A DNA stretch of 64,000 nt from Desulfosarcina alkanivorans. GTDB lineage: Bacteria; Desulfobacterota; Desulfobacteria; Desulfobacterales; Desulfosarcinaceae. The translations under genes and the position numbers were made by a program. Each line of letters begins with the position of its first letter. Position 1 is the stretch's first letter. The stretch is taken from contig NZ_AP021874.1 in the NCBI RefSeq assembly GCF_009688945.1, positions 2,728,001 through 2,792,000 of the forward strand, in the 5' to 3' direction. The notes beneath the pieces were generated by a model. The model saw nothing but the letters and a program-made list of their open reading frames with translations, did no database searches and was not told the origin of the DNA. Shown piece after piece: positions 51,499-60,070 of the stretch.

Positions 51499-53391
51499 TC
51501 AGGGACGAAGATTCGGATCCTCTTCCGGAAAGGGCTGCGGGCCGCAGTCAAAACGCCGTTTTTTGTCCAGCCTCAGAGAGACGATCTTTTCCTCGGTCGG
51601 GTGGCCGCGCTGGTCCCACCCGCGCTGCTGATAGTACTCCGACAGCATGAATGCCATGTCCGCCTCGCTGATGCGACGCCCCTTGTGGGGGCCGCCGGGA
51701 AGCGGCTCCGCGACAATCCGTCTTGGCAGGCGATCCTGACCGGACGTAAGCCCCTCGCGCAGGTTGAAAAGCCGGGTCTGGTTCCAGATGCGCTCCCCCA
51801 GGGTGGCAAAAAACCGGGTGTCGACCGATCGGCCGGTGGCGGCGTTGAACAGGCGCACATAGCTTTGCGGCGTGATCCCGAAGGCCCCGAAATCGCATTT
51901 TACCAGGGCATCCAGACCGGCGAGGTAATCCTGTTCGCCCTTCAGGATTTCGGCCTTTTGCGTCAGCCCGTAGGTATCCACGGGCTGGCCCCGGTACTCC
52001 CGGCCGCCGACCTCATAGGCCACCATGAAGCCGCGCTGGTGGCAGGCACCACGATCGGCGGTCATGTAGGCCAGCCCCATGCCCGGGGTACCGCGCGGCG
52101 CCCACCCGGGCACTTCCAGGCCCTTGACGTGAAGCGCGAAATTCCCCGCATCCCCCCCCAGGCGGGCAGCCGCCTGCCTGACCCCCCCGCCGAGCAGGCG
52201 GCCCAGATCGTTTTCCTGCGCGGCAATGGCATGGATCAGGTACTCGGCGCCGGCCACGCTGCCAAAGGAGAGCGTCACCCCCTCGGGCGGATCGAGAAGC
52301 CCCTTTTCTACCGCTTCAAAGGCAAATCCGATCACGCCGCCCGTGGACATGCTGTCCAATCCGTACGTATCGCACAGTTTTACCAGGTGGGCCACGGCCC
52401 GGACATCGTCAATGTCCAGGTTGCTGCCCATCAGGGCGGCGGATTCATATTCCACGATGTCGGTAATGGTATGGGCGTATTTGCCCGTACGTACGGCCCC
52501 CATCTGGCTGCATCGAATGGGACAGCCGAAACAGGCGGATTTCCCCAGGAACAGGTGTTTCTTCTGCCCCTCGTCGCCCAACCGGTCCGCCTTGTCGTTG
52601 ACCTGATCGAAGTAATTGCGGTACGGCATCGTACCGACGGCATTCGACCAGGGGACGGAGTTGCTCGTGCCGCTGTCGGTGAGGGCGTCGCAGGTGTCGC
52701 TGGCCCGGATATCGGCATTGGCCGCATCGCAAGCCGCTTGAAACGCCAGTGGGTCATCGACCGTCACCAGGCGGCTGCCCGTGACGGCGATGGCTTTCAG
52801 GTTTTTGGACCCCATTACCGCCCCGGCACCACCGCGGCCGGCCTGGCGGTTGTACTCACAGCTGACCAGTGCGAACGGCACCCCGTTCTCTCCGGCCTGG
52901 CCGATGGTCACCACCCGGGCCTCGGGTGCATCGAGTTCCTTTTTAACAAGATCGTTGGCCGTCAGGGCATCGGTTCCCCAAATTCCCCGGGCCGGACGAA
53001 ATTCAACCCGGTCGTCGTCGATCCACAACACCGTGGGCGCTGCTGCCCGTCCCAGGATGATCAGCCCGTCGTAACCGGCATACTTGATCTCCGGCCCGAA
53101 ACGGCCGCCGAAGAAGGAATCCAGGTAGATGCCGGTCAACGGTGATTTGGTAATCACACAGGCGCGCATGCTGGGTGCCGACGTGGCCGTGAGCGGCCCG
53201 GTCATGAACATGATGACATTCTCCGGACCCAGGGGATCCGCGCCGGCAGGCGTCAGGTCATAGAGCAGCTTGGCGCCGAAGCCCTTGCCGCCGACGAAGT
53301 CATCTTTCAGCCATTGGGGCAGCGGGACGGTCCAGGCCTTTCGGGAGGACAGGTCCGCCACCAGAAATTGTCCCATGGTACCATCAGCCAT
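51499..53391 (-). CDS. Aldehyde:ferredoxin oxidoreductase (tungsten enzyme)
   Basis: 630 residues, a normal AOR length. MFMTGPLTATSAPSMRACV, ITKSPLTGIYLDSFFGGRFG, the cofactor-binding segment NRQAGRGGAGAVMGSKNLKA and the [4Fe-4S] ligands CFGCPIRC (CxxCxxxC) plus KCDFGAFG late in the chain are typical of tungstopterin AORs. It oxidises an aldehyde to the acid with ferredoxin. SD GGAGGTGAACG; its start overlaps the ferredoxin-subunit stop by 8 bp. With the GMC alcohol dehydrogenase next to it, the two steps alcohol to aldehyde to acid are encoded together. Confidence 0.92.
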   Translation of the reverse strand: MADGTMGQFLVADLSSRKAWTVPLPQWLKDDFVGGKGFGAKLLYDLTPAGADPLGPENVIMFMTGPLTATSAPSMRACVITKSPLTGIYLDSFFGGRFGPEIKYAGYDGLIILGRAAAPTVLWIDDDRVEFRPARGIWGTDALTANDLVKKELDAPEARVVTIGQAGENGVPFALVSCEYNRQAGRGGAGAVMGSKNLKAIAVTGSRLVTVDDPLAFQAACDAANADIRASDTCDALTDSGTSNSVPWSNAVGTMPYRNYFDQVNDKADRLGDEGQKKHLFLGKSACFGCPIRCSQMGAVRTGKYAHTITDIVEYESAALMGSNLDIDDVRAVAHLVKLCDTYGLDSMSTGGVIGFAFEAVEKGLLDPPEGVTLSFGSVAGAEYLIHAIAAQENDLGRLLGGGVRQAAARLGGDAGNFALHVKGLEVPGWAPRGTPGMGLAYMTADRGACHQRGFMVAYEVGGREYRGQPVDTYGLTQKAEILKGEQDYLAGLDALVKCDFGAFGITPQSYVRLFNAATGRSVDTRFFATLGERIWNQTRLFNLREGLTSGQDRLPRRIVAEPLPGGPHKGRRISEADMAFMLSEYYQQRGWDQRGHPTEEKIVSLRLDKKRRFDCGPQPFPEEDPNLRP

Positions 53392-53818
53392 CGTTCACCT
53401 CCCGCCGGACGGCCAGTTCCAGGGCGCCCGTGGGGCAGGCCGCCACGCAGTGGGGGTCACCGCCGCACAGGTCGCACTTGACCGATTTTTTCAAGTCCAC
53501 ATCCACGCCCACCACGCCGATGGGGCAGTACTGGCTGCACAGGTTGCAGGCCACACAGGTCGACTGATCCACCACCATGGCTCCGGTGTCGGGATCTCGG
53601 CGGATCGCCTCGACGGGACAGACATTGGCGCAGTATGGATTGGCGCAGTGATTGCACACCGTTGGGAAGTGATAGAGGTTCTCACGGCCGTGCGTGATCT
53701 TGAGCAATGCCCGGTGGGGGTTGAAACCGCCCAGCAAACGCAGGCTGCAGGCCAGCTGGCAGAGGCTGCAGCCGGTACACAGGTCGAAATTGGTTTTGAT
53801 GAAAAGAGAGTCGGTCAT
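53384..53818 (-). CDS. Ferredoxin-type 4Fe-4S electron-transfer subunit
   Basis: 144 residues from ATG 53818 (a GTG at 53851 is possible). Four cysteine clusters: CTGCSLCQLAC, CNHCANPYCANVCP, CVACNLCSQYCP and CDLCGGDPHCVAACP. This is the HycB/NrfC-like four-cluster type. It lies directly before AOR with an 8-bp overlap and most likely carries its electrons. No membrane segment or signal. Confidence 0.9.
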   Translation of the reverse strand: MTDSLFIKTNFDLCTGCSLCQLACSLRLLGGFNPHRALLKITHGRENLYHFPTVCNHCANPYCANVCPVEAIRRDPDTGAMVVDQSTCVACNLCSQYCPIGVVGVDVDLKKSVKCDLCGGDPHCVAACPTGALELAVRREVNDG

Positions 53819-53933
53819 ATTCGTTGTCGGTGTCCGAACCGGTCGGAACACGAGCCTTTCAAGACCTTCAGAGTCAGAGGTTCGGGAAACCGGGGGCCGG
53901 GGCCACCCGGCCCCCCCGCTGCCGCGCCGGCGC

Positions 53934-55154
53934 TTATTTTATCCAGCGTGGAACGATGAATTTACTATCCTTGTAGGCCCTGGTTGGCGGATCGGTGTAA
54001 ATGGCTTTCAGCTCGCCGCCCTGCACCTGGTAGTGCACCACCGGTGCGGCTTCCTGTGCGCGCAGGACATTATCCTTGTCCCACCTGATCAGGCCCTGAT
54101 GCCCGTTATAGCCGTTTTCCCGGAGATAGGCGTTCACGGCCTTGAAGTCGTAAGCATCGCCCACGGCCGTTACCGCCTTGGCCCATGCCATAACACCGGT
54201 GTAGGTTGCCCATGAGCCGGCCGGGATCTGGTGATTGTATAATTTTACGAACTTGTCGATCCAGGCTTGACCGGCGGCATTGGGTGCCACGGGACCGGGC
54301 AGGCCGGTGGGCATCTCACCCACGATCCCGTCGGCGGCGTCGCCCAGGTTCTCCACCACTTCGCGCGGGGTGATCCCCCATCCCAGACTCAGGATCGAGC
54401 TGGTGGGCTTTTTGATAAACTGGCGGAAAAAAGTGATGTTCTCCTGAGCGCTGGGGATCTCGATGTGGATCAGTGCCGGTTTGATCCTGCGGATACGGGT
54501 CAGGATGGCCCCCCACTCGTTGGTGCCGTATGGCACGGTTTCACGCTTGGCGACCTTCCACCCCTTTTTCTTGAAGCTGGATTCCAGGGTATCCCCCACT
54601 TCGACGCCCCAGGAGTCATCGGTGTTGATGATGACGGCCTTCTTGTTGGGATACTCGTAAGGCAGGGCCATCAGCACCCGGAACATGCTCTTGGCCTGTT
54701 CGATGCCCACATCGGTCAGCTGAAAAATATTCGAATACTGGGCCGGGTTTTCCCTGTAGACATCCACGGCGGCCTGTGAGCCGTCGTCGGCAAAAAAGGG
54801 CACGTCGTACTTGCCATAGGCACGGACGTCCTGGCCCCATCCGGCCCATCCGGCATGCACGGAGGTGACCTTCTTCTGGCCGCACAGGTAATCGGCGCCC
54901 TGCATGACCACTTCGGGGGCAAATTCCTTGGAATCGTAGCGGATGATCTCGACGGGCTTGCCCAGCAGGCCGCCGGCCTCGTTGATCTCGTCGATGGCCA
55001 TCTTGATGCCCTTGAAATAGTCATCGCCAGAGCCGGTATAGGCACCGGTCATGGCCAGAGGAACACCCACGGGAATGTTGTCGGCGGCCATGGCCGTCGA
55101 CCCGGAGAGAACCAAAAAGGCCATTACCATCGATAGTATCGTCACTCGTTTCAT
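53934..55154 (-). CDS. Branched-chain-amino-acid-type ABC transporter substrate-binding protein
   Basis: 406 residues with a Sec signal peptide (about 1-23, LVLSGSTAMA). The leucine-binding-protein fold has DNIPVGVPLAMTGAYTGSGDDYFKGIKMAIDEINEAGGLLGK and VHAGWAGWGQDVRAYG. Related proteins bind amides, short-chain acids or urea as well as amino acids. It sits after two permeases of the same import system and just before ferredoxin and AOR. The cargo is probably the alcohol or aldehyde precursor of these enzymes (inference). Confidence 0.9.
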   Translation of the reverse strand: MKRVTILSMVMAFLVLSGSTAMAADNIPVGVPLAMTGAYTGSGDDYFKGIKMAIDEINEAGGLLGKPVEIIRYDSKEFAPEVVMQGADYLCGQKKVTSVHAGWAGWGQDVRAYGKYDVPFFADDGSQAAVDVYRENPAQYSNIFQLTDVGIEQAKSMFRVLMALPYEYPNKKAVIINTDDSWGVEVGDTLESSFKKKGWKVAKRETVPYGTNEWGAILTRIRRIKPALIHIEIPSAQENITFFRQFIKKPTSSILSLGWGITPREVVENLGDAADGIVGEMPTGLPGPVAPNAAGQAWIDKFVKLYNHQIPAGSWATYTGVMAWAKAVTAVGDAYDFKAVNAYLRENGYNGHQGLIRWDKDNVLRAQEAAPVVHYQVQGGELKAIYTDPPTRAYKDSKFIVPRWIK

Positions 55155-55332
55155 GTCGCGCCCTTCCTTTCATTTAATGGTAATGTTGAATACGCCTGCG
55201 ATACAATGGCATAAAGGTGGTTTTCCAGTTTAAGCATTGTCGTTTTCAGATACGCTGACCGCTGCCTGCCCCAGGACCGAAATGCCTGAGGAAACCATGG
55301 CGACGGCTGAAGGGGCCCGGCCGGCCCTGCGT

Positions 55333-56298
55333 TCAGCCCTGCTTCGCCCCGGCGGACAGGGGTTTGGTCCAGAAGCCCATGACGCCGTTGGGCAGCGCCA
55401 GCACTAAAATCACCACCAGGGCCCCCATGGTAACGGCCCGGTAGGCACCCAGCGGCGCCAGCAGTTCGTTGGCGGTGACGGTGATAATTGCCCCTAAGAT
55501 GGCCCCCGGAAAGTGGCCGATGCCCCCCACCACCAGCATGACCATCAGGGTGCAGAACAGGTCAAGCTCGAGCATACGCGTGGAGATCATGCCGATGTAG
55601 TGGCCGTAAAAGGCGCCGACGATACCGGTGAGAAAAGAGGTGACGGCAAAGACCATCAGTTTGTATTTAAAGGCGCTGACCCCCAGGCTCATGGCAAATT
55701 CCTGTGAATCTTTGAGTGCCAGGAACGCCGTCCCCCAGTATGATTTGATCACCACCATGATGATCAGCGAGCAGATGACGGTCAGCACCAGGGTCAGGTA
55801 GAAGGTGGGTACCAGGTTGGCCGAACTGAAGGTATAATCGAATATGCTGATCGGCGGGATGGTCAGAATGCCGACCGATCCGCCCGAACCGATGGCCTTT
55901 CCGATATCGCCCCGCAGCAGGGGCATCAGGGTCATGTGCACGCCGAAGGTCACCAGGGCCACGTATGGTCCGGCCAGTTTGAGGCAGGGCAGGCCGACAA
56001 GAACCCCCATGGCTGCCGTAAACAGGCCCGCCAGAAGGATGGCCAACACCGCCGGCACAGCGAAATTGACCGTAATAATGGCGGAAAAATAGGCGCCGAT
56101 GACGAAAAAAGCCACCTGCCCGAAGGAGAAGATGCCGGCAAAGCCCATGATGACATCCCAGCAGGATGCCACGACGGCCCAGATGAGGCACATGATCAGG
56201 ATGTGCATGACAAAACGGACGTCACCCACAAACAGGGGCATGAGGGCCATGGCGGCATAGACCGCCCCCATCATGGTCAGCATACGTTTTATACTCAT
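55333..56298 (-). CDS. livM: Branched-chain-type ABC permease (LivM-like)
   Basis: 321 residues with about nine or ten membrane helices. The LivM signature GFAGIFSFGQVAFFVIGAY near 55 and GTAFLALKDSQEFAMSLGVSAFKYKLMVF near 200 are present. It forms the membrane channel with LivH, 6 bp upstream. The cytoplasmic loop RLAxxES-type seen in amino-acid importers is here LALKDSQEFA. Confidence 0.9.
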   Translation of the reverse strand: MSIKRMLTMMGAVYAAMALMPLFVGDVRFVMHILIMCLIWAVVASCWDVIMGFAGIFSFGQVAFFVIGAYFSAIITVNFAVPAVLAILLAGLFTAAMGVLVGLPCLKLAGPYVALVTFGVHMTLMPLLRGDIGKAIGSGGSVGILTIPPISIFDYTFSSANLVPTFYLTLVLTVICSLIIMVVIKSYWGTAFLALKDSQEFAMSLGVSAFKYKLMVFAVTSFLTGIVGAFYGHYIGMISTRMLELDLFCTLMVMLVVGGIGHFPGAILGAIITVTANELLAPLGAYRAVTMGALVVILVLALPNGVMGFWTKPLSAGAKQG

Positions 56299-56304
56299 AG
56301 AGCG

Positions 56305-57204
56305 TCAGCCTTTTCCCATCAACCCCTGGGGCCTTACCGCCAGGGTGGTTAGCAGTAAAACGAAGAGAGCGATCATGCCGTAGCTCATACCGAAGGTCCA
56401 GCCCACGAAGGCTTCGAGCATGCCGATAATGAAGGCGGCGTATAGGCCGCCGCGAATGGAGCCCATCCCCCCGAAGGCGGTGATCACCCAGGACTTGATC
56501 ATGATGGCGCCACCGGACATGGGCGAGATGAAGTACTTCTGGCTGAGCAGGATGCCGCCGAAACCCACCATGGCCGTCGAAATGGCAAAGGTGGCCGCAA
56601 AAATCCGGTTTTTGGGGATGCCGACGATCCTGGCCCCTTCCGGGTTCTGGGCCACGGCCTGAACGGCCATGCCCGTGCGGGTGTTGTTCAGAATCCAGCC
56701 GAAGAGCAGGATGCCGCTGATGGACAGGAAGAAGATCATGATGTCCTGGTAGGAGAAGACCAGGTTCCCCGTCTCCAGGGTGCCTTCCAGGATGGCCGGC
56801 AGGGACTTGACGCGGCCGCCGAAGACCACGGCGTACAGGTTGTCCATGAACAGGGCCAGTCCCAGGGTCAGCATCATGACTTTCATTTCCCACTCATCCC
56901 GCTTTCTCAGGGGGGCCACCATGGTTTTTTCGAGAGCGTAGCCCACGGCGAACATGAGGGGAACCACCGCCAGGAAGACGGAGAAGTACCCGCCCACCAG
57001 TCCGACGAAATTGATCATGATCCAGGCGAAATAGCCGCCCAGGTTGAAAAAGGAGCCGTATGCGAAGTTGAAGGCTTTGGTTACGCCGTATACCAGGGTC
57101 AGCCCGACGGCCATTAACGCATATACCGATCCGTTGGTCAGTCCGCTGATGATCACGTCGATGAGTTCGTAGATCAGGAACAGGGTATCTTCGTTCATTG
57201 TCAT
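56305..57204 (-). CDS. livH: Branched-chain-type ABC permease (LivH-like)
   Basis: 299 residues, about eight membrane helices. NGSVYALMAVGLTLVYGVTKAFNFAYGSF is the LivH N-terminal motif and AVAQNPEGARIVGIPKNRIF the ATPase-contact loop. The C-terminal GLLYAAFIIG-type helix matches too. Placed between the two ATPases and LivM. Confidence 0.92.
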   Translation of the reverse strand: MTMNEDTLFLIYELIDVIISGLTNGSVYALMAVGLTLVYGVTKAFNFAYGSFFNLGGYFAWIMINFVGLVGGYFSVFLAVVPLMFAVGYALEKTMVAPLRKRDEWEMKVMMLTLGLALFMDNLYAVVFGGRVKSLPAILEGTLETGNLVFSYQDIMIFFLSISGILLFGWILNNTRTGMAVQAVAQNPEGARIVGIPKNRIFAATFAISTAMVGFGGILLSQKYFISPMSGGAIMIKSWVITAFGGMGSIRGGLYAAFIIGMLEAFVGWTFGMSYGMIALFVLLLTTLAVRPQGLMGKG

Positions 57205-57321
57205 CTTGGTTCCGCTCCGTTTACCGGCAAGGGGACGAAATGCACGCGGCGGGTTCCCGGGATTGCCTGAAAAGGCGATGTATGGCCATGATCATGCTTC
57301 TGTGCCAGGGGTGTGGCTGGT

Positions 57322-58032
57322 TTACATGCCCAGAAAAATCTCTTTGAGGTGGTCGTTGCCCAGGGCGTCATCCTTATTGCCGGAAAAAGTGATGCAGCCT
57401 TCCTCTAGGACGTAGATCCGGTCGGCCATCTCGGTGATCTGGGGGATGTTCTGTTCGACCAGCAGTATGGTCATTCCCTGCCGGTTGATTTCCTGAATGA
57501 TGTTGAACACTTCCAGACGCAGATTCGGCTGCAGCCCCAGGGAAGGCTCGTCGACGCAGAGGAAGTCGGCATTGGCCATCAGGCCCCGGGCGATGGCCAG
57601 CATCCTGGCCTCCCCGCCACTCATGGTGGAGGCCAGCTGATGGTGGCGCTCGGCCAGTCGTGGAAACAGGTCGAAGACCCGCTCCAGGTTTTGTTTTTCG
57701 CGGGGTCGGGCATTTTTTGAATAGGCGCCCAGCTTCAGGTTTTCAATTACGGTCATATCCGGAAAAAGCTCCCGGTTCTCGGCAATGTAGACCACGCCCT
57801 GGTTGACCAGGCTCTCCGCCGGCTGGCCGAGAATTTCCCGGCCATTGCAGGAGATCCTGCCCTCCACGCGTTCGGCCAGTCCACAGATGGCTTTGAGCAG
57901 GGTGCTTTTGCCGTGCCCGTTGGGCCCCAGCATCACGGCCACGGAGCCCTTGTCCACTTCGATGGAAACATCCTTGAGCACGTGGAATTGGCCATAATAG
58001 GCGTTAAGATCAGCTACCTTCAGCATACGCAT
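57322..58032 (-). CDS. livF: Branched-chain-type ABC ATP-binding protein (LivF-like)
   Basis: 236 residues. Walker A LGPNGHGKST, signature MSGGEARML, Walker B FLCVDEPSLGL and LVEQN switch are all present, normal for LivF. Its start overlaps the LivG gene by 23 bp; ATG 58026 is the alternative start with less overlap. Confidence 0.92.
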   Translation of the reverse strand: MRMLKVADLNAYYGQFHVLKDVSIEVDKGSVAVMLGPNGHGKSTLLKAICGLAERVEGRISCNGREILGQPAESLVNQGVVYIAENRELFPDMTVIENLKLGAYSKNARPREKQNLERVFDLFPRLAERHHQLASTMSGGEARMLAIARGLMANADFLCVDEPSLGLQPNLRLEVFNIIQEINRQGMTILLVEQNIPQITEMADRIYVLEEGCITFSGNKDDALGNDHLKEIFLGM

Positions 58033-58771
58033 CCCCCAGATAACACTCGATCACCCGCGGATCACAGGTCACTGCCACGGGATCTCCGCAACAGATTTCG
58101 CCGCCCGTTTCGATAATCAGCAGGGTTTCGGTCAACTCGGTCAACACCTTCATGAAATGCTCGATGATGATGATGGTCACCCCCATGTCCGTATTGATCC
58201 GGCGGATGAACGCCATGAGGTCCTTGATCTCGTTGGCGTTGGAGCCGGCCATGGGTTCATCGAGCATGAGGATTTTCGGCCGGGTGGCCAGGGCGGCGCC
58301 CATCATCAGTTTTTTCTTGCCCAGCAGGTTCAGCTGCCCGGTGGGCTGGTGCCGGATGGCCTGCATGTCCAGAAAACGGATGATCTCTTCCACGTACGCC
58401 GGGTCAAAACGCCCCTGCGCACCGAAGCGGTTGCCCACGCTGATGCTCTTTTCCACCGTCAGGCTGGGAAAGGTCTGGGGGATCTGGAAAGTGCGCGAGA
58501 TACCCAGTTGGGCAATCCGATGGGGCTGCAGTCCGGAAATGGTCCGCCCATCGAATTCGATCCGTCCGTCGAAAGGGTAGAAACCGGTGATCAGGTTGTA
58601 AACCGTGGATTTGCCGGCGCCGTTGGGACCGGCGATGCCGAAAATCTGTCCCTTTTCGACCGTAAAGCTCAAATCATTGACGGCCACCAGTTCGCCAAAC
58701 TTTTTGGTGACATGGTCGACCTTCAAGATGGGATTCGCACCGTGGCCGGCATCCTTCCCGGATGTCATCAT
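58010..58771 (-). CDS. livG: Branched-chain-type ABC ATP-binding protein (LivG-like) with unusual signature loop
   Basis: 253 residues. Walker A AGPNGAGKST and Walker B ILMLDEPMAGSN are intact. The ABC signature, usually L-S/P-x-G-Q, is replaced by LLGKKKLMMG; this could weaken ATP binding in one of the two composite sites, as seen in asymmetric transporters. It overlaps the GntR stop by 4 bp and has AAGGA upstream. Confidence 0.9.
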   Translation of the reverse strand: MMTSGKDAGHGANPILKVDHVTKKFGELVAVNDLSFTVEKGQIFGIAGPNGAGKSTVYNLITGFYPFDGRIEFDGRTISGLQPHRIAQLGISRTFQIPQTFPSLTVEKSISVGNRFGAQGRFDPAYVEEIIRFLDMQAIRHQPTGQLNLLGKKKLMMGAALATRPKILMLDEPMAGSNANEIKDLMAFIRRINTDMGVTIIIIEHFMKVLTELTETLLIIETGGEICCGDPVAVTCDPRVIECYLGDAYAEGS

Positions 58772-59490
58772 GCGTCAGAGTCCTTTTTATTTTCGCGGAT
58801 GCAGCGATTGAGCAAAACATAATGGAAGCCGATGAACGAAAGGGCCTCGAGCGGCTCACGAGCGGCAATGGCCGTGGCCGTTTCCCGCCAGTTTTGGATC
58901 GTCTTTTCCCGATAATAGGCATCTTCGTACAGGACGTAGTCATAGGAACCGAAACTGATTTGAATGGTCTGCATGATCCAGTCGAAAAGGGGGTTTCGGG
59001 TCATCTTCACCAGCAGCAGATTCAGTTCCCGATCCACCTCGGTGATGCGCGCCATGGAGGGCGAGGGGCACAGTCCGGCCGTTTCAAGTTTCTCGACGCC
59101 CCTCAAAAGTGCTGCCGCCTGGTCGTCGTCTCCTCTCGATATAGCCAGGATGGTGACCGTTCTGTCTATGGATTCACGAAACTCGATGAGGTCGGCAATG
59201 TCGATGTCGCGCTGTTTGATCATCAGCGTCAGGGGCTGACTGGCTTCGTAGGCACCGATTTTCTTGACATAGGTACCGCCCTGCCCTCCCCTGCGCGTTT
59301 CGATCAGCCCTTTTTGCTTCAGCTCCCGGAGTGCTTCCCGGACCACACCGCGACCGGTTTTGAAAAGCGTTTGAAGCTCCCGTTCGCTGGGAATTTTTTC
59401 CCCGGGCGAAAGCTTTCCGTCCAGAATGGCCGCTTCGATCTGAAGGGCCACATTACCGGTCATCCCGCTGCCGTTTACCGGATTGAACAT
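58768..59490 (-). CDS. FadR-subfamily GntR regulator (FCD domain)
   Basis: 240 residues. N-terminal winged helix GEKIPSERELQTLFKTGRGVVREALRELKQKGLIETRRGGQGGTYV, then an all-helical FCD ligand-binding domain (about 85-235) with RESIDRTVTILAI and the metal-type motifs DRELNLLLVKMTRN and SFIGFHYVLLN. First gene of the operon, overlapping livG by 4 bp, so it controls the importer/oxidation cluster and itself. A matching operator lies at 59811-59821. Confidence 0.9.
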   Translation of the reverse strand: MFNPVNGSGMTGNVALQIEAAILDGKLSPGEKIPSERELQTLFKTGRGVVREALRELKQKGLIETRRGGQGGTYVKKIGAYEASQPLTLMIKQRDIDIADLIEFRESIDRTVTILAISRGDDDQAAALLRGVEKLETAGLCPSPSMARITEVDRELNLLLVKMTRNPLFDWIMQTIQISFGSYDYVLYEDAYYREKTIQNWRETATAIAAREPLEALSFIGFHYVLLNRCIRENKKDSDA

Positions 59491-60070
59491 CGTCCCGCCA
59501 TTCGTTGTCCGGTTGCGGCCAAAAACGCATTGAAAACACCCACCGTCCGCAACCGTGGCTGCACAGGCGCGATTGATGCCGGTGCATGAAATTATTTTCA
59601 GATAAATGAATGAATCGCATTCACAGTTCGGTGGTCGTACCGCTACTGGATATCGAAAGGCTTGTCAACCATTTTTATGATGGTTGCAGCAGCTGCGGAA
59701 AAGGAACAAAAAGTATTTTTTTATTAATTATAATAAAGTATTGTATACGAATCTATCCGATTTTGCGTCAGAATCCTGAAACGACATCCGGCCATCTTGG
59801 ACTGAATTGATGGTACTACCATTAAGGCGTTTTCATATTCATTGAACCATCCAGAAACACCCCGGCAGGCGTCTTCACGTCCATGTCACGCCGCTGACCT
59901 GTGTGCACCGGATCGGCACCGACCGGTTTATCTGGCCGGGCCCTCGCTTTTGCCGGCTCCGGCAGGCAGGACGCTGAAAAGTGGCCTCGACCGCTTCAGG
60001 TCGAACAGGAAAAAGCGGCAAGGCCTCATGTCCGCCGGCTGCCGACGGTCAACCGATGGTTTTATGCGTT
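59491..60070. other. 580-bp regulatory spacer upstream of the GntR/liv operon
   Basis: AT-rich region between the end of the acyl-CoA ligase gene and the GntR start. It holds an operator-like palindrome (59811-59821), a near-palindrome ATTGTATACGAAT (59740-59752), and a hairpin CAACCAT/ATGGTTG (59666-59672 and 59680-59686). No gene was recognised. It is the probable promoter region of the catabolic operon. Confidence 0.5.
59811..59821. promoter_or_regulatory. Candidate FadR-type GntR operator
   Basis: TGGTACTACCA matches the FadR-subfamily consensus TNGTNNNACNA exactly and is part of a perfect 13-bp palindrome (ATGGTACTACCAT, 59810-59822). It lies 320 bp upstream of the FadR-type regulator gene, the most likely binder. 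Confidence 0.5.

Noticed and set aside
51601..53145. 514-codon plus-strand open frame opposite AOR
   Set aside because: Antisense shadow; the minus strand encodes a full AOR with cofactor motifs.
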